Below are positions 9,200 to 16,056 of a stretch of DNA of 41,000 nucleotides, piece after piece. Below the pieces are notes generated by a model that was given only the letters and a program-made list of their open reading frames with translations, had not been told where the DNA came from and made no database searches. Source of the DNA: an uncultured Bacteroidales bacterium (GTDB lineage Bacteria; Bacteroidota; Bacteroidia; Bacteroidales; UBA932). How positions within the stretch are numbered: position 1 is the first letter of the stretch; each line of letters opens with the position of its first letter. The stretch covers positions 1-41,000 of the forward strand of contig CAKVDS010000015.1 in the NCBI GenBank assembly GCA_934726455.1, given 5' to 3'. A program made the position numbers and the translations under genes.

Positions 9200-9991
9200 A
9201 TGGAAAGGATAAGCAGTTTCTTGAAGATGATCTGCCTGGGGGCAGGTCTTCTCGCGTTGTCTGTCAACGGTTATTCGTGGGGACAGAAAGGTCATGACGT
9301 GACTTGTGCGGTGGCACAGAAGCACCTCACGAAAAAGGCGGAAAAAAAGATTACAGAACTTCTGGACGGGAAGTCAATCGTGTATTGGGCCAACTGGATG
9401 GACAACGCCAGCCATACTCCGGAATACAGCTATACAAGTACCTGGCACTACAAGAATATTGATGCGGACGAGACTTTTGAAAGCGCGGCCCTCAATGAGA
9501 ACGGGGATGTCATCCGCGCTATCAATGAGCAGATTGCAGCATTGAAGAGCGGGAAGCTGAGCCGTGATGAGCAGGTTCTTTCGCTCAAGTTTCTGGTTCA
9601 TCTGATGGGGGATCTGCATTGCCCGATGCACATGGGGCACAAGTCGGACCGCGGCGGCAACAGATGGCAGGTGCAGTACTTCGGAAATGGTACCAATCTG
9701 CATTCCATCTGGGACTCCTCAATCATCGAGAGCGCCCACAAGTGGACGTATACCGAGTGGGTCGAGCAGATCGATACCTACAGCAAGGAAGTTGATCGGG
9801 AACTCGTGGCCGGGACTCCGGAGTCATGGGCTGAGGAAACTTACGAGATCTGCAAGAGAGTCTACGACGAGACCCCTGTGGGTTCCAAACTGTCCTATGA
9901 TTATGTGAGTGAGTGGGCTCCGGTGATTGAAAATCAGCTCCTGCGTGCCGGCCTCCGTCTCGCGTCAGTCTTGAACGATATTTTCCGGTAG
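9200..9991 (+). CDS. S1/P1-type zinc-dependent nuclease
   Basis: The product has 263 residues from the ATG at 9200, chosen because a -7 promoter box ends just before it and because it gives a normal signal peptide ending NGYS before Trp27. S1/P1 nucleases need a mature N-terminal Trp as zinc ligand, and this start provides it. All nine ligands of the three-zinc site are visible: Trp27, His32 (WGQKGHD), Asp67 (NWMDNAS), His82 (TWHYKN), His133, Asp137 and His143 (HLMGDLHCPMH), His167 and Asp171 (NLHSIWDSS). The enzyme should cut single-stranded nucleic acid, probably in the periplasm, for nutrient scavenging. It stands alone between two terminators. Confidence 0.92.
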   Translation: MERISSFLKMICLGAGLLALSVNGYSWGQKGHDVTCAVAQKHLTKKAEKKITELLDGKSIVYWANWMDNASHTPEYSYTSTWHYKNIDADETFESAALNENGDVIRAINEQIAALKSGKLSRDEQVLSLKFLVHLMGDLHCPMHMGHKSDRGGNRWQVQYFGNGTNLHSIWDSSIIESAHKWTYTEWVEQIDTYSKEVDRELVAGTPESWAEETYEICKRVYDETPVGSKLSYDYVSEWAPVIENQLLRAGLRLASVLNDIFR

Positions 9992-10020
9992 TTTTTCACC
10001 GTTGAACAGTTTTTTTTGTG

Positions 10021-10060
10021 GCCACCTGCGATGCATTTGTGTTGAGCAGGTGGCGTTTTT
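10021..10060 (+). terminator. Intrinsic terminator after the S1/P1 nuclease
   Basis: A perfect 9-base stem GCCACCTGC/GCAGGTGGC with a 16-base loop is followed by G and five T. It starts 29 bases after the nuclease stop. Confidence 0.8.
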
Positions 10061-10085
10061 CGTATTCTTTCATAAGGAAAAATTG

Positions 10086-10093
10086 TATATTTG
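10086..10093 (+). promoter_or_regulatory. -7 promoter box of the fatty-acid-like operon
   Basis: TATATTTG is a perfect TAnnTTTG box, 24 bases before the ketoreductase ATG. No good TTTG -33 element is seen at the usual spacing. Confidence 0.6.
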
Positions 10094-10117
10094 CAAAAAT
10101 TTTAGGAAAACAGCGTC

Positions 10118-10852
10118 ATGGCGACAAAGTATGCGTTAGTTACCGGTGGTTCCCGAGGCATCGGACGGGCCATTTGCCTTAAACTTGCGGAAAACGGAAT
10201 TCCCGTGCTGGTAGGCTATCGTTCCAATGAAAGTGCTGCCGAAGAAGTATGCAATACGATTATACACAATGGCGGGTCGGCATCTGTGATCCGTCTGGAT
10301 GTCAGCGACAAGAGCAGCGTCGAGACAGCTCTGGACAATTGGGAGACCGCGCATCCCGATGATTATGTCGCCTATCTTGTGAACAACGCCGGCGTGATCC
10401 ACGATGACCTCATGTTCAGGATGACAGACGATGGGTGGAATTCGGTGATCGGGACATCCGTAAACGGACTGTTCTATGTCACCCGGCATCTTCTGCCCAA
10501 GATGATGGCACGTGGGCATGGAGGCAAGATCGTGAACATGTCGTCCCTCTCGGGCCTTAAGGGAATGGCTGGCCAGACGAATTATTGCGCTGCGAAAGCG
10601 GCGGTCATCGGCGCCACGAGGGCTCTGGCTCAGGAGACGGCCTCAAGAAACGTCACAGTCAACGCAGTCGCCCCGGGCTTCATCTCCACAGACATGACAA
10701 AAGACCTCCCGGAGGATGAAATCAGGAAGACGATCCCCATGAAGCGTTTCGGCCGGCCCGAAGAGGTCGCGGAGCTGGTCTGCTTCCTCTGCTCTGACAA
10801 GGCGGACTATATCACCGGTGAAGTCATCAGCATAAACGGTGGACTTTTCTGA
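10118..10852 (+). CDS. fabG: 3-oxoacyl-ACP reductase (FabG-like short-chain dehydrogenase)
   Basis: This 244-residue short-chain dehydrogenase should reduce 3-oxoacyl-ACP to 3-hydroxyacyl-ACP with NADPH. It has the nucleotide-binding motif TGGSRGIG (9-16), NNAG (89-92), Asn116, Ser142/Ser143 in NMSSLSG, and the catalytic pair Tyr156/Lys160 in NYCAAKA. The C-terminal GEVISINGGLF is typical of FabG. It is the first gene of a five-gene run with ketosynthase, ACP and two dehydratases, so it is more likely the reductase of a dedicated aryl-polyene-like pathway (compare ApeQ) than the housekeeping FabG. Its stop is followed one base later by the ATG of the next gene. Confidence 0.9.
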   Translation: MATKYALVTGGSRGIGRAICLKLAENGIPVLVGYRSNESAAEEVCNTIIHNGGSASVIRLDVSDKSSVETALDNWETAHPDDYVAYLVNNAGVIHDDLMFRMTDDGWNSVIGTSVNGLFYVTRHLLPKMMARGHGGKIVNMSSLSGLKGMAGQTNYCAAKAAVIGATRALAQETASRNVTVNAVAPGFISTDMTKDLPEDEIRKTIPMKRFGRPEEVAELVCFLCSDKADYITGEVISINGGLF

Positions 10853-10853
10853 T

Positions 10854-12074
10854 ATGAGACGTGTAGTAATAACAGGCATGGGAATATGGTCCTGCATAGG
10901 GACAAGCATCGATGAGGTCAAGGCTTCCCTGTACGGAGGGAAATCCGGCATAGGGATAGAAGCGGAAAGGCTCGAATACGGATTCCGCTCGCCGCTTACC
11001 GGGATTGTCCCGAGACCCGTCCTTAAAGGAGTGCTTGACCGCCACCTGCGCAGGAGCCTTTCTGAAGAGGCGGAATACGCATTCATGGCCAGTTCCCAGG
11101 CTTTGGAGATGGCCGGAATCGACAATGACTACCTCGACAGTCATGAGATCGGCTGCATATTCGGCAATGACTCCTCCGCCAGACCGGTCATAGAGACGGC
11201 GAGAATCATGGAGGAGAAAAAGGACACTGAATTGCTGGGGCAGTCTTTCATCTTCCAGTCGATGAACTCCACCGTCAACATGAACATCAGCACGATCTTC
11301 CGTCTGAAAGGCATCAACTTCACCGTGAGCGCCGCCTGCGCGAGCGGAAGCCACTCGATAGGTCTTGCCTGCATGTTCATCCGGGACGGGCTGCAGGACA
11401 TGATCCTGTGCGGAGGCGCCCAGGAGACGAACTATTATTCGATGGCCGCGTTCGATGCGCTGGGCACATTCTCGAAAAACTACGCCGTACCGTCCAAGGC
11501 CAGCCGTCCTTTTGACAAAAACCGCGACGGGCTTGTCCCGAGCGGCGGGGCCGCAGCTCTGGTGCTTGAAGACTACGACAGCGCCGTGGCACGCGGAGCG
11601 GACATCCTGGCGGAAGTGGTGGGATACGGGTTCTCGTCCAACGGCACCCCGGTGATAAGCCAGCCAAGCCCCGAGGGCTGCACGAGATCCATCTTGAGGG
11701 CTTTGAAAGATGCCGGGATGAACCCCAGCGACATAGACTACATCAACGCCCATGCGACAAGCACGCCCCAAGGCGACATGAGCGAAGCCAAGGCCTTGAA
11801 GCAGATATTCAACGGAGAGCATGCCCTCATCAGCAGCACCAAGAGCATGACGGGGCACGAATGCTGGATGGCAGGAGCCAGCGAGGCAGTATATTCTCTC
11901 ATCATGATGCAAAATGATTTCGTCGCCCCGAACATCAACTTCGAAGAAGGCGACGAATGCTCCAGAGATCTCAACATCGCCCGCCGTACCGTTGACACAA
12001 AAGTCAACACGGTGCTGAGCAATTCATTCGGCTTCGGCGGGACAAACAGCACATTGATCATCAAAAAAATCTAA
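10854..12074 (+). CDS. Beta-ketoacyl-ACP synthase (FabF-like)
   Basis: The product has 406 residues from ATG 10854 (MRRVVITGMGIWSCIG, the usual FabF start); an in-frame GTG at 10839 lies inside the previous gene and is less likely. The thiolase-fold Cys-His-His triad is intact: Cys162 in SAACASGSH, His300 in NAHATSTPQGD, His335 in KSMTGHECWMAG. It should therefore condense malonyl-ACP with an acyl primer rather than act as a chain-length-factor partner. Position after a FabG-like gene and before a private ACP points to an aryl-polyene or related polyene lipid pathway (ApeO/ApeR-like). The exact product is unknown. Confidence 0.88.
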   Translation: MRRVVITGMGIWSCIGTSIDEVKASLYGGKSGIGIEAERLEYGFRSPLTGIVPRPVLKGVLDRHLRRSLSEEAEYAFMASSQALEMAGIDNDYLDSHEIGCIFGNDSSARPVIETARIMEEKKDTELLGQSFIFQSMNSTVNMNISTIFRLKGINFTVSAACASGSHSIGLACMFIRDGLQDMILCGGAQETNYYSMAAFDALGTFSKNYAVPSKASRPFDKNRDGLVPSGGAAALVLEDYDSAVARGADILAEVVGYGFSSNGTPVISQPSPEGCTRSILRALKDAGMNPSDIDYINAHATSTPQGDMSEAKALKQIFNGEHALISSTKSMTGHECWMAGASEAVYSLIMMQNDFVAPNINFEEGDECSRDLNIARRTVDTKVNTVLSNSFGFGGTNSTLIIKKI

Positions 12075-12086
12075 TTCCCATTTGAA

Positions 12087-12329
12087 ATGGACAGGAAAGA
12101 AATCGAAGATAAGGTAAAAGGGATCCTCGTGGACGAGTTCGAGGTTGACGAGGAGAAAGTGACGCCTGAGGCGAGACTGATTGAAGATCTGGGGATTGAC
12201 AGCCTGGATTTCGTAGACATAGTTGTCGTTGTCGAAAAGACATTCGGCTTCAAGATCAAGCCGGAAGACATGGCGGGACTTGAGACTTATTCGAAATTCT
12301 GCGATTACGTTGAATCGAGGTTGAATTAG
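12087..12329 (+). CDS. Acyl carrier protein
   Basis: This acidic protein of 80 residues has the phosphopantetheine site Ser39 in the motif LGIDSLDFVDIV, which matches the ACP DSL signature. It begins 12 bases after the ketosynthase and is followed within 3 bases by a dehydratase, so it is probably the carrier dedicated to this pathway rather than the housekeeping AcpP. Confidence 0.93.
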   Translation: MDRKEIEDKVKGILVDEFEVDEEKVTPEARLIEDLGIDSLDFVDIVVVVEKTFGFKIKPEDMAGLETYSKFCDYVESRLN

Positions 12330-12332
12330 CCG

Positions 12333-12764
12333 ATGCCCGGGATTCCGATGGACATACACGACCTGCTCCCGCAGCAGGAGCCTTTCGTAATGGCAGACCG
12401 GCTCGTCAAGTTCACAACGGATTCGTGCACCACGGAGACGCTGATCCGGCATGACAACCTGTTCGTGGACGACGGCATCCTCTCACCTTGCGGTATTCTG
12501 GAGAACGTCGCCCAGACATGGGCCGCCCATATCGGATACTGCTGCAAGTACATTTTACATAAGGAGATTCAGATCGGCCTGCTCGGAGCTGTCCGGGATT
12601 TCAACTTTTTCGGCAGTGTCAGGGCCGGGTCCACAATCAGGACGACTGTCGATCTCATCGAGGAAGTCCTGGAGGTGACGCTCGCGTCGGCCACCGTGGA
12701 GTGTGACGGCGAAGTGATCGCCTCGGGACAGATAAAGCTGGCCATGACGGAAAGCGGTATATGA
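12333..12764 (+). CDS. Hot-dog-fold dehydratase, ApeP-like
   Basis: This 143-residue single hot-dog protein resembles the FabA/FabZ-like dehydratases of aryl-polyene clusters (LLPQQEPFVMADRLV near the start, then GILENVAQTWAAH). The Glu of the ExxAQ segment is present, but the histidine motif HFPG of FabZ is missing, as I recall for ApeP-type proteins. It should dehydrate or otherwise process 3-hydroxyacyl-ACP; real activity is uncertain. An alternative ATG lies at 12348. Its end overlaps the next start by four bases (ATGA), indicating translational coupling. Confidence 0.72.
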   Translation: MPGIPMDIHDLLPQQEPFVMADRLVKFTTDSCTTETLIRHDNLFVDDGILSPCGILENVAQTWAAHIGYCCKYILHKEIQIGLLGAVRDFNFFGSVRAGSTIRTTVDLIEEVLEVTLASATVECDGEVIASGQIKLAMTESGI

Positions 12765-13129
12765 AATTGCGTGACAGTCTATATTTTGTGGTGTCAAAGA
12801 CTCAGACGGAAGTTGAAAGCCTTTATACTCTCCGTATGAACGCGGAGAGCGTGATATATAAGGCCCATTTTCCCGGAAAGCCCATCACGCCGGGCGTCTG
12901 CCTGGTCCAGACAGGCATCGAGCTGCTCTCCGATGCAAGCGGTGAAAATCTGACCCTGTGCTGCGTGAAAAATGTGAAATTCCTGAGTGTTCTCCATCCT
13001 GACAGTCCCGAGATACGGGTGCTTGTCCACAAATTCCCCGAGGTGGACGGCCTCATAAAAGCCCGGATCGACATTGAAAGCAGCGGCACCCCCGTAGCAA
13101 AGATGTCGTTGCTCTGCCGAAGAAAGTAA
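12761..13129 (+). CDS. FabZ/ApeI-like hot-dog dehydratase
   Basis: This 122-residue hot-dog protein has the FabZ signature HFPGKPITPGV with the catalytic His and the matching Glu in VQTGIELLSD. It is shorter than housekeeping FabZ (about 140-150 residues) and resembles the small ApeI-type dehydratase/thioesterase proteins. It is coupled to the preceding gene by an ATGA overlap and closes the five-gene set. It probably supplies the active histidine-containing dehydratase that its neighbour lacks (inference). Confidence 0.78.
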   Translation: MKLRDSLYFVVSKTQTEVESLYTLRMNAESVIYKAHFPGKPITPGVCLVQTGIELLSDASGENLTLCCVKNVKFLSVLHPDSPEIRVLVHKFPEVDGLIKARIDIESSGTPVAKMSLLCRRK

Positions 13130-13149
13130 AATCATAAAATCATGAAATC

Positions 13150-13674
13150 ATGAACGGAGTAATCTTGTACCAATCGAAATATGGTGCTACAAAAAGGTAC
13201 GCTGACTGGCTTTCAGAAGAAACCGGTTTCAAGTGTGTCGAGACAAAAAAAGCAGACATCAATGAAATCATTACGTATGACACCATTGTTTTAGGGGGAG
13301 CGATATATGCTTCCGGTATTGCCGGCTTGTCGTTTCTGAAAAAGAATATCAATAAATTGGCGGGTAAAAAGATTGTCGTGTTTTGTTGCGGGGCATCTCC
13401 GTATGAAGAAAATGCAATTCAGCAGATCAGGGAGCACAACATGAAAGGTGATTTGTCTGATATTCCTCTCTTTTATTGCCGGGGTGCGTGGAATTTGGAT
13501 GCAATGTCTTTTAAAGACAGGACATTATGCAAGTTGCTCAGGAAGTCGGTTGCGAAGAAAGATCCATCAGAATACGAACTTTGGGAAAGAGCATTGATGG
13601 AAGCCGGAGACGACAAATGCGACTGGACTGACAAAAAATACCTTGAACCGATACTTGAATATATCAGGCGATAA
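13150..13674 (+). CDS. Flavodoxin-domain protein (HemG-like)
   Basis: The product has 174 residues with a flavodoxin-type FMN loop near the start (ILYQSKYGATKRYADWL), a central IVLGGAIYASGI, and FCCGASPYEEN, the pattern of the flavodoxin/HemG-like family. It probably binds FMN and carries electrons; the partner is unknown. It begins 20 bases after the dehydratase, but its AT-rich codons differ from the GC-rich operon, so it may be a later neighbour rather than part of the pathway. Three short ATG-containing repeats precede the start, and I chose the last ATG because it joins directly to the flavodoxin motif. Confidence 0.75.
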   Translation: MNGVILYQSKYGATKRYADWLSEETGFKCVETKKADINEIITYDTIVLGGAIYASGIAGLSFLKKNINKLAGKKIVVFCCGASPYEENAIQQIREHNMKGDLSDIPLFYCRGAWNLDAMSFKDRTLCKLLRKSVAKKDPSEYELWERALMEAGDDKCDWTDKKYLEPILEYIRR

Positions 13675-13688
13675 GCTCACAGTCCAGG

Positions 13689-13871
13689 TTACGCAGGTGT
13701 CGGACTTATTGCCGATACTGAACGTTCACTATAGCGTAAAATGATGTTTGCGGACATCAGGTATCTTTCCAGTTTCATCATGTTCAGATGGATGGAGGGC
13801 ACGGAGCTTTGTTCCTTGAGAACCTCCAGCGCATCATAAAGCAACTGAAGATTTAGTCTTGAATGATGCAA
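13689..13871 (-). CDS. Small hypothetical protein or gene remnant
   Basis: An open frame of 60 codons encodes a mostly helical, leucine-rich peptide (LNLQLLYDALEVLKEQ). I do not recognise it. It stops just before the flavodoxin gene on the other strand and begins at the edge of a dispersed repeat copy, so it may be the surviving 3' part of a longer gene. Between it and 14103 there is no convincing gene. Confidence 0.25.
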   Translation of the reverse strand: MHHSRLNLQLLYDALEVLKEQSSVPSIHLNMMKLERYLMSANIILRYSERSVSAISPTPA

Positions 13872-13937
13872 TTGCGGAGACGCTTACCCTGATTTTGTCC
13901 GGCAGAGCGCCAATCCGCCGGACAAGTTGACATTCAG
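13870..13937 (+). repeat. Dispersed repeat, copy 1 (short form)
   Basis: It contains the segment GCGGAGACGCTTACC followed by the inverted pair TTGTCCGGC and GCCGGACAA around AGAGCGCCAATCC. The same order occurs at 20011-20125, and the right half occurs at 17649-17680. The copy ends after GTTGACATTC. Confidence 0.8.
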
Positions 13938-14102
13938 CGTTGCATTTGTTGTTTCTCTTTCGTACATTTGTCTTGATTTCGTGTAAAAATACAATGTTTT
14001 ACAGCTTGATTTCGTGATGAAAAGAAAATTATTCAAGTTTCGCAAGTAAATCAGGCTGACCTTCCCTTTTCCCGAAACCCGGAGCGTCTTCCGCATAAAA
14101 GA

Positions 14103-14127
14103 AAAATTGCGCAAAAAGAAATGCGCT
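14103..14127 (-). terminator. Probable terminator of the DUF4143 ATPase gene
   Basis: On the minus strand a short GCGCA/TGCGC stem directly follows the stop codon and leads into a run of T. The stem is only 5 bases, so the call is modest. Confidence 0.45.
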
Positions 14128-15447
14128 TTACAATGTCAGAACCTTTGATGTCCAGTCTGCGAGCGGCAGAGGAATGTTGAGAACGACCCCGTCCCGTTTC
14201 AGATTGTTCATTGAGAATCTCAATGCGGTCGTGACTCCGAACCGGCTGATGTAAAGCCCGAGGCTCTTGCCGCCAAGCCGTGTCCCGGACTTTACTTCGA
14301 CGGGAATAATAGAGGTCCCGTTCTGCAGCAGGAAGTCCACCTCCGCGGTAGCTTCCGATGTCCAGTACCTCGGCATCACCTCAAACTGCGAGACAAGAGA
14401 CTGCAATACCATATTCTCCGCCATTGCTCCCTTGAATTCCACATAAAGAGGGCTCTCCGTCCAAAGCACCTCGGCCGGAAGCTGTGCCATGCGCCTCAAA
14501 AGCCCTCCGTCACAAAGGTACACCTTGAATGCCGACAGGTCATCATAGGCACTCAGCGGCAAGCCAGGCTTTGAGGAGCAGAACACCCGATAGATCATTC
14601 CGGCGTGTTCCAACCAAAGAAGAGCATCCTCATATTCCCGCCCTCTGGCTCCTGTCTTCACTATCCTATATATGAATTTCCTGTTTTCCTTGGCCAACTG
14701 GGACGGGATGGAACTCCAGATGGCTGAAATACGAGGGATGTCCTTCCCCGGAGCGTGCTTTGCGAAATCAAGCGCATAGGCGGTCAATATGGAATTTTGA
14801 ATGCTCTCAATCTCCTTTACACCGCGTCTGTCCAGCATTGCAACCACGGCCGCAGGCATCCCTCCGCTTGTCTGATAGCGCCGGTACGACTCGGCAAGCC
14901 TGTTCATTACTATTTCCGGAAGCGGGGCTATCCCGGAGAGATTTTCGACATATTCGTACATTTGAGGATCGTCCGCATCGAGGAATTCCCTGAAAGTCAC
15001 CGGATACATCCTCAAGAAATCCACTTTTCCGACGGGGAACGAATCTCCCTTTGACAATGCCACCCCCAATAGTGAACCGGCGGCGAGTATATGATACTGC
15101 GGAGCTTCCTCGCAGAAATATTTCAAAGAATTAAGCGCCTTGTTGCTCTGCTGTATCTCATCGAAAATCATCAATGTCCGCCCCGGCTCAATCGGGCAGT
15201 CCGAATAAAGCCGAAGTATGTCAATCAGTCTCTTCGGATCCTTAGTGTTTTCAAATTCACGGCATAATTCCTCCGAGGAGTCAAAGTTGAAATATGCCAC
15301 ATAGTCGAAGTTCTCCTCTCCGAATCTGCGCATAGCCCAGGTCTTGCCGATCTGACGGGCTCCACGGATAATAAGAGGCTTGCGGTCCGGCCGTTGCTTC
15401 CACTGAAGCAGATCTTTTATGATGTCGCGCTTAATTTCTGTACTCAT
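14128..15447 (-). CDS. AAA_14/DUF4143 ATPase
   Basis: The 439-residue product has an N-terminal AAA ATPase with Walker A GARQIGKT (about 29-36) and Walker B LMIFDEIQ, then the DUF4143 part (YRRYQTSGGMPAAVVAML). A C-terminal PD-(D/E)XK-like core follows (AEVDFLLQNG, then PVEVKSG). Members of this family are common in Bacteroidales accessory DNA, often in many copies, and their role is unknown. The gene stands alone with a -7 promoter box 45 bases upstream, inside the tail of a nitroreductase remnant. It is full length for the family. Confidence 0.9.
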   Translation of the reverse strand: MSTEIKRDIIKDLLQWKQRPDRKPLIIRGARQIGKTWAMRRFGEENFDYVAYFNFDSSEELCREFENTKDPKRLIDILRLYSDCPIEPGRTLMIFDEIQQSNKALNSLKYFCEEAPQYHILAAGSLLGVALSKGDSFPVGKVDFLRMYPVTFREFLDADDPQMYEYVENLSGIAPLPEIVMNRLAESYRRYQTSGGMPAAVVAMLDRRGVKEIESIQNSILTAYALDFAKHAPGKDIPRISAIWSSIPSQLAKENRKFIYRIVKTGARGREYEDALLWLEHAGMIYRVFCSSKPGLPLSAYDDLSAFKVYLCDGGLLRRMAQLPAEVLWTESPLYVEFKGAMAENMVLQSLVSQFEVMPRYWTSEATAEVDFLLQNGTSIIPVEVKSGTRLGGKSLGLYISRFGVTTALRFSMNNLKRDGVVLNIPLPLADWTSKVLTL

Positions 15448-15471
15448 TTGGCAAATCGCATATTTGTCACA

Positions 15472-15912
15472 TTATTCTAACGTGTTTTGTGCAAATGTAC
15501 ACATTTTTCCAATATTGTCGGCGAAAAGAAAAGTCTCCAGCGGAACTTCCACGCCTGCCCTGAACCATTCCGGGGTCAGGTCGCTCGCGTTGCTTAGTTC
15601 CCGGATGTCTTTGCTCTTATGCGGCACGCCCTGCGTCTGCCCGTAGCCGAGGGCGATGTAGCAGGCAATCTTCTCATCCTTTTCAAGGGCGTATGTTCCG
15701 CCGACCTTGCGGTAACTTACTCCAGCCCAACAGCTGTTCAGACCGAGCTGCTGTGCAAGAAGAACAAGCCGTTCACCATAATACAGTTGGACATGAAGAT
15801 GCCCTTCAGCATTGACCGTTTCAATTTCCTCCTGCAAAGCGGCAAGGGTCTCATCCGGAATCGCCTCCGGACTGTATCGCCGCACTGAATGGCGGGATTT
15901 TCTGCTCTCGGA
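15472..15912 (-). pseudogene. Nitroreductase remnant with internal deletion
   Basis: The frame begins after a stop with SRHSVRRYSPEAIPDETLAAL, the typical N-terminal motif of nitroreductase-family FMN proteins, but no ATG is present. After HVQLY it jumps to YGERLVLLAQQLGLNSCWAG, a segment that normally lies about 40-60 residues further on, so the middle is deleted in frame. It then continues with EKIACYIALGYGQTQGVPHK and ends in non-family sequence. The gene thus lacks its start, middle and proper end. A downstream GTG at 15885 could initiate, but the product would not be functional. Its tail carries the promoter of the DUF4143 gene. Confidence 0.75.
15492..15499 (-). promoter_or_regulatory. 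-7 box for the DUF4143 ATPase gene
   Basis: The minus strand reads TACATTTG, a perfect TAnnTTTG box, 45 bases before the ATPase start. A -33 element is not obvious. Confidence 0.5.
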
Positions 15913-15949
15913 TTATGCTTCTAAGTCTTTATATATAGGCAAATTTTAC

Positions 15950-15957
15950 TATTTTTG
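15950..15957 (+). promoter_or_regulatory. Possible -7 box for the DUF1703 ATPase gene
   Basis: TATTTTTG matches TAnnTTTG. The implied leader of about 95 bases contains the short hairpin repeat at 15963-16004. Confidence 0.4.
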
Positions 15958-15962
15958 TCTTT

Positions 15963-16004
15963 AGTAAGCGGCAAAAATAAGTTGCCGCAGATTTGGCAGA
16001 GATT
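15963..16004 (+). repeat. Short hairpin repeat, copy 1
   Basis: This 42-base unit contains GCGGCAA, a 7-base loop, TTGCCGC (perfect 7-base stem at 15968-15988), then AGATTTGGCA. A nearly identical unit lies at 18486-18528 with one extra A in the loop. A half copy (AAGTTGCCGCAT) is at 20586-20597. This copy sits in the leader of the DUF1703 ATPase gene. Confidence 0.85.
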
Positions 16005-16056
16005 ACTTGATGGCTTTGGCGCTGAAAGTTATGCAAAGCCTGAGTTTTCAGTATAA

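Noticed and set aside
10827..11912. 361-codon minus-strand frame opposite the ketosynthase
   Set aside because: The plus-strand frame has the full Cys-His-His triad; this one has no motif.
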